DNA from: Lunularia cruciata
Taxonomy: Eukaryota; Streptophyta; Marchantiopsida; Lunulariales; Lunulariaceae
DNA: 64,000 nucleotides
Assembly: GCA_948567375.1 (NCBI GenBank)
Contig: OX419760.1
Coordinates: forward strand, 11,036,001-11,100,000
Direction: 5' to 3'
Shown here: positions 12,541-23,499 of the stretch, piece after piece
Layout: every line of letters begins with the position of its first letter
How positions within the stretch are numbered: the first letter of the stretch is position 1
Program-made: the position numbers and the translations under genes
Notes under the pieces: model-generated
Told to the model about the DNA's origin: nothing
What the model saw: the letters and a program-made list of their open reading frames with translations, nothing else
Databases searched by the model: none

Positions 12541-12990
12541 CACTATTGTTATTGAATGGACTTTGTGGTATCTTGTGGCATAATCTATCTCCTAAAACAT
12601 GCAACCATAACCGACTCCTATTGTAGAGCAGTCCAATCTCCCACTCGGAATTGATGAAATATAGCAATAGCCACTTCTTTATGCAAGGTATAAAGAAGTG
12701 GTCCAGATTTTCTCTAAAAATCTACAACTTATGATTTTTGGAGAATTTTTTTCCAAAATCAAATCATTTGGCCAAAGATTCTAAACCCAAATTGGGACAA
12801 TTTAATAAAAATTTAAAGAGAGAAATTCTAGCACAAGATTCTCAACCCAAAATTGAGACTATTGAATAACAATTTCAAGAGAGAAATTCTCTCAATGAAA
12901 TTGCTTGGAAACAAAAATTAACTTGAAAAATTTAGACATGCCGCACACAACAGACTACAATTAGGTCAACTTGAGAGAATCAACAAACCT

Positions 12991-13064
12991 CAACTTAACA
13001 TTTTGCCTCAAGTTGCTTAATGTATGCCAACTTAACATTTTGCCTCAAGTTGCTTAATGTATGC
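12991..13064. repeat. Perfect 37-bp tandem duplication
   Basis: Two identical 37-base units (12991-13027 and 13028-13064), beginning CAACTTAACATTTTGCC, lie head to tail in the AT-rich 5' part of copia 1. In an otherwise heavily decayed region, perfect identity points to a recent slippage or unequal-exchange event. Confidence 0.9.
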
Positions 13065-13671
13065 CAAGGAATTTTCATGCCAATTAAACAATTTTCCAAT
13101 AGCTTGATAATTACTAACAAATTTACATATATTTACATTTACCTAACCTGGACTGCATCAACTCAACCTGATTGCTAGTACCTAATGCAAAACTATATTA
13201 TTTATTCAACTTGAAGGTGATGGTTAGTACTGTACACAAAGCTATATTATTTATTCAACATGAAAGATCACCTCTATACAATTGACAAAAAGTTTCAAAT
13301 TCTCAAGACTTAAATTGGGAACTTCTTCTTTGTTTTATTCACATTTATTGTGATGCTGCAACAAACAACTACTATGTTGAAGTCAAAGATATCTTGAAAT
13401 TTAATGAGACTTATTATTTCATTTGGAAATTTATAATTGAGCTTGTTTCTTTGGGCTATAGGTCTCATGAAGAGAGTTTGATGATACTCAATTATGTCTT
13501 ACTCAACTTGTTGCTACTCCCTCACAGGTTGGTCAAACAATTGCTACTATTCCCATTTGCACGTGATAGGCCATAGTAGCATTGCTGATTGGATACAAAT
13601 AATGCTTTTGCATTTTCTTTTATTATGAATTGACTTAATTGCAATCAGATTAATCATGTGAGTTCTTCTCA

Positions 13672-14340
13672 AATGGCTTCTGAAGCTTGGAATAGTTTTG
13701 AGCAATTATATGAAACTCAAGATGCTATCACAAGAATATATCTGCAAGATCAACCTGAGAAGCAAAAAATGAAGGAACAGAACAATGTTACTAACACTTT
13801 CAATTCATTGGTTCAAAACTTTAGTTGAAGAACTATCTTTTGCTGAAGTACAAACTTTAGTTGAAAATCAAATGCTTGCTATGATGCACAATATGCCAAA
13901 CAGTTTCTAAAACCTTCTAACTTCATTGCAAGGTCAACAAGATCTGACCTTGCAAAAGCTCTTAACATATCTCCTTTAGGACAAGAAAATGTTAAGGACT
14001 CAGATGTTTGAGTCTACAACTGCAATATATATAAATATGCATATATACTTCTAAGGGAACTTTCCTTCAAGAAACAATTCAAATGCAGGAATTGGAAGAA
14101 TTTGAATTTCTACAAAGGCAAAAATGTCCCCTTTAGTGCTTCAACTCCTTCACCATCTTCATCAAAGACCTTCTACAACTAATCAACAAAATTACAACAA
14201 GAAGATGAAGTGCTTTTACTTCCATCTTGATGGACATCACTTCAAGGACTCCAAAAAAAATATTTCTGATGAATATGCAGCAAATTCACAAAGGTCAAAA
14301 CTTCACGTGCACTCTACCATTTATTTATATATGGTACTTG
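13672..14340 (+). pseudogene. Copia gag remnant (copia 1)
   Basis: The translation around 13675-13810 contains SEAWNSFEQLYETQD and an EKLKMKEQ-like stretch, as in the UBN2-type gag of plant copia elements. Near 14200-14250 a zinc-knuckle remnant with CFYFHLDGHHFKDS is visible, in which expected cysteines have been lost. Stops and frameshifts break the frame. Confidence 0.65.
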
Positions 14341-14378
14341 CTTAAAATATTATATCTTCTTCAAGCCAAGATAATTCA

Positions 14379-14603
14379 TTGTATCTTGATTTGGGAGCCA
14401 CCCACAACATGGCTCACTCAAAAGCTAGCATTCTTACTTATCAACCTTATGTCATGCCCAAAAAAGTCTATCTTGGTGATAACTCCATCCAAGACATCAT
14501 AGGTTCAGGTCAGATGACTGTTCACCTTCCCCGAGGTGATTCAAAATTTTTGAAGAACATTTTTCACATCCCAAGCTTAAGAAGAAATATTTTCTCCATC
14601 TAA
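14379..14603 (+). pseudogene. Copia aspartic protease remnant (copia 1)
   Basis: The frame begins with YLDLGATHNMAHSKA, matching copia WYLDSGAxxHM, followed by VYLGDNSIQDIIGSG and FLKNIFHIPSLRRNIFSI. The active-site DSG reads DLG here, so the enzyme would be inactive. It would cleave the Gag-Pol polyprotein in a live copy. Confidence 0.75.
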
Positions 14604-14775
14604 CCGCTGGATCTTGCGGGGAATTTGCACGAATGAGCAAAAAACAATCTATTCTGTGTGATACTCAAGGCAATTTAATTGCTAATTGTCCCTTGACAAT
14701 AGCTTATATAAACTTGGTATTATAGTCTTTTCTTCTTGAATCAGCACTTGTCCTTCTGTCTATAAACCCCTCTTA

Positions 14776-15414
14776 TATATGGTATAGGAGATTGGGTCAT
14801 AAGCACCGCCGATTGACTCCATTGGTGGTTTTTTTTTTAGGACCTACTTGCAGATGTTCCTAATTTCTCAATCAAGCACCAATCTTTTCACTATACTGTG
14901 TGTTTATATGGCAACCAATCCCAATGACCCTTCTCTATTGAACCTGCCTCTCAATCCAAGGAATTATTTGATCTTGTTCATTCAGATTCAGATATATATG
15001 GTCCAATCTATCCTCCTACACATTCGGGTTCCAAATACTATATTTTATTTATCAATGATTCATCTCGATACTAATTTCTGTACCTCATGTAGAATAAATC
15101 AGAGGCACTAACCCGTTTTACACATTATTCTCTTAGTGTTGAAACACATCATCTTCACTCAAAGATCAAAATATTGAGATGTGACCATGCTGGAGAATAC
15201 AAGAGTGCTGCTTTTAATGACTATTGTTCTTTTAGAGGCACAAAGCAACAATTTTTGGTACCATACACTCCCCAACAGGATAGAGTGTCAAAACACAAAA
15301 AATAAACACTTATCAATACAATTCTATGCATGTTATATGAGTCAATTTATTGACGACTTATCTTGGAGAAGCGGTTATCGGAACAACTATGTCCAAAACT
15401 GCTACCCCAACTAA
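14776..15414 (+). pseudogene. Copia GAG-pre-integrase and integrase core remnant
   Basis: WYRRLGHKH near 14780-14810 is the first half of the HHCC zinc-binding region. Around 14960-15070 the translation gives DLVHSDS and YGPIYPP, then SKYYILFINDSSR, the first-aspartate region of the copia integrase core. A later trace of a C-terminal core region appears near 15180-15300. Frames shift several times. Confidence 0.6.
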
Positions 15415-16047
15415 GTATTATCTCCCAAAAATACCCCTTATACACTATGGTATGGTCATAAGCCTTCTTTAAACCCTTACTAGTGTTTGGAAGTTCCGCT
15501 TTTGCCCAGATTAAAAATTACTTTTGCTCTAAACTTGATTTTTGAGCAACAACGTGTTTTTTTCTGGGTTACAATAAAGAAATCACAAGGTATTGCTTGG
15601 AATGCAAGAGTGATAATAAAATTATCATCTCATGAGATGCTATGATTCTAGAGGAAAGAATTGGGATATATCAGTTATGGTCATTTAATAATCCCATGAA
15701 GATGAAGATCTCACTCTTAGATCTGATCCTCTTTTTTTCCGAACATCTACTCGTCCCACTAATTTTTCACCTCCTTCCCCAAATTTGCCTATGTGAGTGG
15801 GAGTTGTCCTTAGTATTTCCCCTTCAATGGGAATTCCCCCACCTTATGTAAATTTTCAACCAATTCCTACAATAGTGCTTGCCCTACTGCACTCTCCTAT
15901 TTCTCTCCTCTCCTACGAGAAGACGAACTCCACTTTATTATCAAAGACAACAAAAAGTCCATTTTGCTCCCTTTCCTACCCCCTACTCCCCCACATGTGC
16001 TCAACAAAAGTTCTTGAGTTTCTAAGGCTGTTGAGAAGTACAACGAG

Positions 16048-16659
16048 GTGGTGGAAACTAAGAAGATTAAAGGTAAAAAGTGGGCATTTCTATCTACCTC
16101 ACAATCTTTTAAGAAGCCTTCTACCTATAATCTAGCCATTTTAGGACCTGATGCATTGCATTGGAAAGCTGGTATTCATGTTGAGCTACAAAATATGGTT
16201 ACAAAGCAAGCATGGAATTTGGTTTCTTTACCTACTGATCAGACTAATGTTGGTTGGCAATGGGTCTTCAAGATCAGATCTATTGTCAATGGTCAAATAC
16301 AAAAATAGAAAGCTTGTCTATTGGCTAAGGGCTTTACTCAAATTCTTGGCATTGTTTATATTGAGACCTTCTCTCTGATTGTGAAACTTCAGTCATTGCA
16401 ACTTTTATTTGCCTTGGCTATGCATTTTGATCTCGAATTGCATCAACTAGATGTTGTTGCATTTCTCTATGGCAAACTCCATGAGCAAATCTACATGGCT
16501 CTTCTTGAAGGATTACACATTTCTGATATTGCTGTTGTTTGTCTGCTTAATAGATCTATTTATGGTTTGAAGCAATCTACACATATATGGAATGAGAGAC
16601 TACACTATGCTCTATTGAATATTGGTTTATTAGCTCCTTACATTACTCCACTCCATTAG
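16048..16659 (+). pseudogene. Copia reverse transcriptase remnant (copia 1)
   Basis: One frame, with a TAG at 16306, contains ALHWKAG, WNLVSLP, WVFKIRSIVNG, LAKGFTQ, QLDVVAFLYGKLHEQIYM and SIYGLKQS. This is the copia RT fingers and palm. The frame ends before the YVDD catalytic box, which is deleted. The RNase H end follows at about 16770-16925, with KSIALSSTEAEYM. Confidence 0.8.
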
Positions 16660-17160
16660 GAGTTTAAAATGACCGATGTGTGGGTGAAGCTTATCATGTC
16701 CTTGGTATGCATCTCCAAGAGATCAGAAACTAGGATTGCATTTAGAAGGGTTTCAAATTCTGTTAACAATGTGGATACGGAAAAGGCTACTGGTGGACTT
16801 TGCTTTCTCCTTGTAGGAGGAGCATTAAACTAAAGTAAGAAGCAAAAGTCAATTGCTTTGTCAAGTACTGAAGCTGAGTACATGACTTAACCAAAGCAAA
16901 CACTGAAGCAATATGAATAAAATGACTACTTTTAGACATTGGTTATCCTCATAATACAATGAGTATTTTCTATGCTAACAAAGTTAATAGTGGAGTGGAA
17001 TAGAGTGGAATAGTTAATGCTTCCACTAGCAAGAATCATGATAGAACTAAGCATATTTATATTCAACATCAATATTAAACATCCAAATATTGGAATATAT
17101 CAATGTTATTCTTTCAACTAATATAATCATACTCTTATCTATTATTACCTATAGTACCTA

Positions 17161-18118
17161 TGTTTTTTGTGTACTCTTGCACTTCCACTTGTACTCCTTT
17201 TCTTTTTCCTTCTAGGTTGGGTATTATATCATATAGGTGTTTCTTTTTGCCCAATCCAAGGATCATTCCATGGACCATATCTCTTGACTTCCATGATAGA
17301 GATAGAGGAAGAAAGGGAGGGTTGCAATAGGAGAGATATGGGAGAAAAGAAATTGTGGATTGTTGAAATGCTCACTAGCATATAACATACAAGTGGATAG
17401 TCTAATCTGTTCATTTTTCAATTTTTGTTCCATTGGTATCTTGATTGAAGGTTATGGAGAATCCAGTACAATCTAATGAAAGCTTTTAAGTTTTTAAGTG
17501 TTTAGAGTGATTATTTCATATGGAGAGCAATGGATTGGGAGGTTTCAATTCTAATCTTTTGGTCTTCATACTATTGTTCCATGAGAACTTAGTTTGAAAA
17601 TTATTGAGATGTGAATTAAAGATTATGAGAGTTTATAGTTTTGCATTCAGAGAGATAGTATTTACTCATGTGAGTTAGGATGTGAGATGTTGTGGTTTTC
17701 ATATAGGAGAGATATGGAAAGGAACATCTTGTGTTACAATCATTATTTTTATGCTAACCATGAATACACTTCCCCATATGGAATTGCCCAAAATGGCTCA
17801 AGATACACCATGCTCAATGTGTCACACATGCTTTACCTTGCAATGAGTAAAAACCAATGTGGGAAGTGTAAACAAGAGATACAAATCAAGTTGCGGTTTG
17901 CATCTTAAGCAGGTTGTATTTTGGGGTTATTTGAGACTATTTTTCCATGTCCATGCTTATTTCACAAGCTAATCTATACATTCTATCATAAGGCTAGTTA
18001 GACTTTCTGCCTACCACTTGATTTTTTGGTCCCTTAGATGAGTTGGCATGGTTCTTATTCCTTTTACTCCCTTGATGGTATTTTTGTCATACTAGAAGGG
18101 GATGTGTGTCATGTATAT
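17161..18118. other. Unassigned AT-rich stretch
   Basis: Between the copia 1 tail and gypsy copy B I see no coding motif, LTR or repeat that I can name. A purine-rich patch lies at about 17299-17350. It may be copia LTR remnant or older element debris. Confidence 0.4.
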
Positions 18119-18195
18119 ATAAATTGCTACACAACATACATCATTATCAATATCATACACTATAGAAGCACAACTCATACATAAGTCATACATGA
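18119..18195. repeat. Outer copy of a 75-bp direct repeat around the 3' LTR of copy B
   Basis: This stretch, starting near ATAAATTGCTACACAACATA, is repeated in the same orientation at about 18645-18720, just inside copy B. The two copies bracket the 3' LTR (18203-18631). The inner copy belongs to the 3' untranslated end of the element, so the outer one suggests a tandem or recombined element end. Confidence 0.75.
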
Positions 18196-18202
18196 AATCC
18201 AT

Positions 18203-18631
18203 AATAATCAACTTATTTTTCTACTTGAATCTTCACTAAAATCAGATTTGTATTCTATCCTTCACACAACAATTTGTTAACAATTGTGCACTAATTGTAG
18301 TCAAGCCACACTCACTCTAGCTAAAAGACACTAGGTGATGATCACCAGCCTTTATCCACCATAACCAAGAACTCAAAGGCTCAACATCAAAGAAGTGAGC
18401 TCTCTGAAGTTACACTTTGAAGGTATACCCATTTGCTCAACCTAGGTCTCCATCACTAATAGCATCATAGATGGCACATTTGATAGTGAAAACAATGCAA
18501 GTGATTGTGGGTCCCACAATGTGATCAATAGATCTAACATGAAATTAGACCGCTAACAAGTAGTCCATGAGTAACTAAAAAATACCTATGATTGCCAACA
18601 AACTAAATTTTGCACTACAAATGTTGTGATA
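18203..18631 (-). repeat. 3' LTR of gypsy copy B
   Basis: This stretch aligns along its length with 27209-27660 and with the 5' LTR of copy A (48151-48597). On the minus strand it begins TATCACAACATTTGTAG where the other LTRs begin TGTCA, and ends near GATTATT where the others have GATTACA. The two LTRs of copy B are clearly diverged, which implies an old insertion. Confidence 0.8.
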
Positions 18632-18884
18632 GTTATTGTGCATACATAAATTGCTACACAACATACATCATTGTTAATATCATAAATTACAGAAGCACAA
18701 CTCACACATGTCATACATGAACTCTAAAGTACCACAATTGCCCTCCTGTTGGCAATTAGTCCCTTTAACTCTAGATAAACGTCTATTCCAAGTATGTGAT
18801 ATGCCCTATAGTGGGCAAAGATCAGGAGGCCGGGCTATTGAGCCTTATTGTTAGTTGCCTATTTGCAAACTAAAGAATGAACTA

Positions 18885-20250
18885 GCTTTAGGTCAAATAC
18901 ATCTAGGACATAACCACTATCCTTAATGAACCACCATAAGAGAAGGAGTCAAACATGCTATATGTCATCCTCTCAAACAACTATCATATACCAACATAGT
19001 AGCAACTCCACCAATGGTGCCACATAACATACACTACAAGCCTACACATACAAGTGCCAAGCTTAGGTCCATAGAGCCATTAATGTTTGGGAGGTGGCAT
19101 GGCACACAATTGCGCACATGATCCTTCCAAATAATACTATCACATCCTTCCAACACAAGGACTCTAGAAAGAAAAATTTGCACATTCTCAAGATAGTGCG
19201 GCCTGTAGTAACATCAAGTGTCATTGATGTAGTCTATGATAGATATACATAGTCACTTGGATGAAATTGACATATCAAGAATCTATAACCTCCTCCTCAA
19301 ATAGTAGCATAGCATAAGGTATCCTTATGTTGAGCAATCACTAAGTTCTCAAAGGCCATGAACATCACTCTCCAAAATATCTCTACCTATTGAGAACATG
19401 CGCTCATGCATATGTCTAGATCATCCAAGTCCAAAACTTTAGTAGCATCACGTGAATGGTTGTAGGTAAATTTGGTCTTGTCCATTAAATAGAAAGTAAG
19501 GAGAGAAGGATGCCAAGGAGACTTGCTAATTGAGCTGATAGCCCATGGCCAACCAAGGTAATTAGAGATCTCAATCTCCCAAGTGGCCTCTTTGCAAACC
19601 ATACTTCTACATCCTCTTTTCATCATCTAAAATTACTCTCTCTGCCAAGTCATCTGCCTCAAGATGATCTTGGAAGGTAGTACAATGATCAATCAAGGCT
19701 GTAGCACAAAAGACGTGAACTCTATACCTTGAGTAGTCAAAACCTCAACTAGTGCACAAAAATGACTAAGAACCTAATCCATGAATGAATAAGGTGTCCT
19801 TTCATTAGACTTGTCAAAAAGTTCCACCAACTCAATCCACTTAGAGAAGTGCTCCACCATAACAAAACATACCAATGATATCTCATTGTCATTGGTAAAG
19901 ATCCAACAAAGTTCAAACTCCAATAATAACCTAATCCCATGATAGCTAATATGTGTAATTGTGACATAAGGGTATTAAATTAAATTAAATTAAATTAAAA
20001 ATTTAACTTGGTAAAAAACCATACATCTAGTAACAAATTTTTTACATTGGTTTGCATACCACACCACCAATAATCACTTTGAAGTAAGCTATATGTACAC
20101 TTAACTCCAAAATGTCCTAGCTCCTCATGAGCATGACATACCAACTATGGTCTTTGAGATGGAAGTGATACTATATACAAAGAATGTGTAGTCTCCAATC
20201 TAAACTTCTTGGCTTATTGAAGAACACAGTCTCTCTCTTTGGCACGAATT
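18885..20250 (-). pseudogene. Integrase and PHD finger remnant of copy B
   Basis: On the minus strand, 19749-19967 gives GLGYYWSLNFVGSLP and RYHWYVLLWWST, the first part of the integrase core, matching copy A. The end (about 18885-19050) holds a decayed PHD finger. CMLCG, YDSCLRG and WLCPRC are visible, with one cysteine changed to tyrosine and stops at tryptophan and glutamate positions. A (TAAAT)n run at about 19975-20003 interrupts the region. Confidence 0.7.
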
Positions 20251-20439
20251 GTGCCACCCACAACACCAATGCAAAGATAATCTATCACTAAGACATCATC
20301 TCAATGACTTATACCAATATCTCTACACTTTGGATTTATGACCTCAATAACTCCTCTCATATGTGATGAGAGAGATGCTACCAAAGCTTCAAAAAATATA
20401 TATAGAAAGGTAGATGCATGCCACCCTGGTACCATCTCC

Positions 20440-21900
20440 TCATCTATCTCACCATGTTAATGTGCTTTGATCTTATCCTATTGGTTCGGACATGGGTTTT
20501 TACTCAACCAATCTATATCATAGTTCACCACTCTAGGTCTATGAATGATCATGAAATCATACTCTTGAAAAATCAAAGCCCATCATGCAAGCTTTCTTGT
20601 AAGCTTGTAAGACTCCATCAACTATTAAAGTGGTTGATGATCAATGATGAAAGTGAAGGGGTTACCAAATAGGTAATATAAAAAATGAGCTGCTACCAAG
20701 CACTCTCTCTCATATAACTATAATTTGCCTCTATTGAATTGTTGGAGCCACTAGCATAGGCCACCACAAACTCCTTCTCTTCATCATTATGTTGGGTGAG
20801 TAATGCTCCAAGCTCCAACGTACTCTAATCAATATGAACTTGGAATGGTCATCATTTGATTAGTCTCTTAAGAATATGAGTAGATGTCAACCTCTCCTTG
20901 ATCTCTATAAAAACTCTCTCTTGCGCATCTCCCCAACACCACTCTTGTGTAAGCTTGGTCAAATTTTTCAATGTCTGTGCAATGACACTAAATCCTCTAA
21001 TTTATTGGCAACAGAAGTTTATCAACCCAAGGAATGCTCTCACTCTACTTACATCCATAGGTTAAGGAATACATGCTATTAATAACCTCCACCTTGGTCT
21101 GCTAAACACCAAGTCCTCTAGGGTAGATAGAGTGACCCAAATACTCAACCTGCTTGTAGAAGAATGTACACTTCCCAAGATGTAATTTGAGTCCATGAAA
21201 TGTCAACCTCTCCAACACCTCAAAAAAATGTCTCTCATGCTCCTCCACAATAGTGCTATAGACCAAAAAGTCATCAATATAGCACTGAGCAAAATCCAAT
21301 CCTACTAGGATCTTGCCCATGACCTTTTGGAACTTGGCAAGAACATTCTTTAACCCAAATAGTAGGAACCTCCATAGATATAATACATCCTTACCATGAG
21401 GATCAATAGCCCAAAATATTTTCTTGGACCGGTCCTCCTCCTTGATTAACGATTGATGATATCTTACTCAAAGATCCAAAGTATTGGAGATCTTTGCATG
21501 CCCAATTGCATCAAAGATCTTCTTGGTGTAGGCATAGCATATTGACCGACCCTAGTCTATTGGTTGAGAGGACGGTAATCTCCACACATCTGCCTATCTG
21601 TGTAGTTGCAATGCATATCCTTCTTGGCTAGTATCCCTATAGTTGAGATATAATTTCCACATGAAATCTCCACCAAACCAGCCTAAAAAGGATCTCTACT
21701 TTGGCTTTGAATCAATGTTCTGTCCATGTCACTATATCTATAGAGATGTCAAAATCCTAGCGTTTCAATAGTAAGCTCAATCCAAATACCAATTCCTTTC
21801 AAAGCACCCAAATCCTTTGTACGATAGGCAAAACAACTCATGTAGCTCCTCAAGAACCTCCAAACTCTCTACCTTTCCCATCCTATAAGCTTGGGATCCA
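20440..21900 (-). pseudogene. Gypsy RT and RNase H remnant of copy B
   Basis: On the minus strand, 21102-21320 reads LVGLDFAQCYIDDFLVYS, then LHLGKCTFF and VEYLGHSIYP. The RT catalytic YIDD is intact, unlike copy A, where the same position reads YIED. Upstream pieces match FWAIDPHGKDVLY. The RNase H part at about 20440-20880 matches copy A but is broken. Confidence 0.75.
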
Positions 21901-22049
21901 ATGTCTAGCTCCCAAATATCCTTTGTAATTGATGTAGGAGTGGAAGACTCACTGATGAGCTACTACATTGGGCCTGGAAGTAGTAATATTGTGCTCCTAA
22001 CCACTAGAGTCCACAACCTCAATGTAGAGAACTCTCTCTACTATGGCTG

Positions 22050-23230
22050 TAAGCTCCACACATCCTCTAGTTGCATCCCAAGTAGACCAAGAGTGTAATC
22101 CAAGTAGACCATGCTCACATGGATGGATGCCAAGTAGACCACTCTTACTAGTAGCCATTGGTTGTGTCCCAAGAATACCCTGCCCATTCAGTCCATTGCA
22201 CTCAACCTTTGCCTGAATCATTTTGATAAGCACAAAACTCACAAGTGTCCAAGTGGTGATGCCTATCAAGTGTATCCTACGCTGCTCTACCAAGCTAAGG
22301 TTCATAATCTAGGTCAAATAATTTAGGTCCATAGCCTGACCTAATACTTGACACTTGGATGCCTCTAACACTACTATAATAGCGGTATTACTAGTATGAA
22401 AACAATTTCCTGCTCTCTCTCATTGGCATTGGGCTTCACCAACTGCTATATATATGAGTCTAAACAAGTTTAGGACCTCTCTCTTGAAAAGCATGGGAGC
22501 TTAAGATACTCATAAGTGTGGGTAAAGTGGCTTTGGGTTGTCCAACAAGGTTCAACACTACCATAAGTGACCTATGAGCCACTACCACCGTCTTTGATTG
22601 GAGCCCAACATCCAAAATGTCATCAATAGTAAGGTGATCTAGTCATTGAATTCCATCATACGCACACTATAGAACCTCTCTAGGTAAGAGGTTAGTCCAC
22701 CAAAGATGAAAAAATGAGCTTGTGATCCCACTTTGGTTGCATCCAACAACATGGTAGGTCCCATCCAAGAATGGACTTGATGTGTACTTGCCACCACCCG
22801 TGTACAAGACTCTATTATCAAAGTGATATTCTCCAAAATGTAAGTTGGAGAAATGGATTGATGAACCTAGAGATATAATAATATACATAGCATCTCCCAA
22901 AATACTCAAGAATGGAGATCTTGTAGACCATGACCTTGGCCAACATGGTATGTCCTTGACCTGGCAATCCAAAAATCATCAAATGAATGGGATTGTATCT
23001 CTCCAAGTCTTGCACCCCAACAAAGAAATATCTACTAGTAGGGTTTTCTAGTAACCCTTGATTGCTGACATCAATAATAACTTAAGATATTGATCGACCA
23101 AGTGTGTCATATAATGTAGATGGGTGTTCCCTTCCAATAAGTCACCAAGCCAAGTAATGGAACCATTGAAATTTGAAATTGATGCTATGGTCTTTGACTG
23201 TAGTGAGCCAGGACTGCCGCTAATAAGTGT
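22050..23230 (-). pseudogene. DNA methyltransferase remnant of copy B (DNMT3 type)
   Basis: The region aligns with the methyltransferase of copy A. Visible pieces include PIHLMIFGLPGQGHT (motif IV, with glycine where copy A has the catalytic cysteine), LENITLI (motif VI) and MLLDATKVGSQAH (motif VIII). Motif IX-X remnants follow near 22310-22430. Motif I is absent because an internal deletion joins sequence equal to A 52887 directly to A 53256. The domain is therefore dead in three ways: deletion, cysteine loss and stops. Confidence 0.75.
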
Positions 23231-23499
23231 ACTGGTAGATAACATACTTATCCCTCACTTGACTACCAACCTAGTCTATATGAGGTGATCTCCTCCAAAT
23301 AGTGAGTATTGAAACCCATGGGGTATAACATTACTCCACCAACTAGCACATCATATGACTCTTCTATTGTTACAATGGCCTAAACTCTCTCCACTAAGCT
23401 ATCAATTGGATGACTAGGCTGAATTTGGACAATGAGCTCTCTACATTTGATGTATCCCTAGAGATGTTTGGATCTGAAATGGACACCTCTCTACATTGA

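Larger units (their letters stand above)
10324..12560 (-). mobile_element. Decayed LINE-like element, copy L1
   Basis: Read on the minus strand, this stretch is the counterpart of 27661-29800 in opposite orientation, with recognisable colinear similarity over most of its length. Both hold the remains of a reverse transcriptase and a downstream domain with a DVVVTNP-like strand. The set of motifs suggests a non-LTR type element whose RT is followed by a restriction-like endonuclease. Stops and frameshifts are frequent, so the copy is dead. I saw no poly(A) tail or clear target-site duplication. The family name is an inference. Confidence 0.55.
12600..17160 (+). mobile_element. Decayed Ty1/copia retrotransposon (copia 1)
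   Basis: In order on the plus strand: copia gag (about 13670-14340), aspartic protease (14379-14603), GAG-pre-integrase and integrase core (about 14776-15414), RT (16048-16659) and the RNase H tail (about 16740-16925). PR-IN-RT-RH is the copia order. A large part of the RT, including the YVDD box, and most of RNase H are missing between about 16660 and 16740. I could not define LTRs; the outer limits are estimates. Confidence 0.75.
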
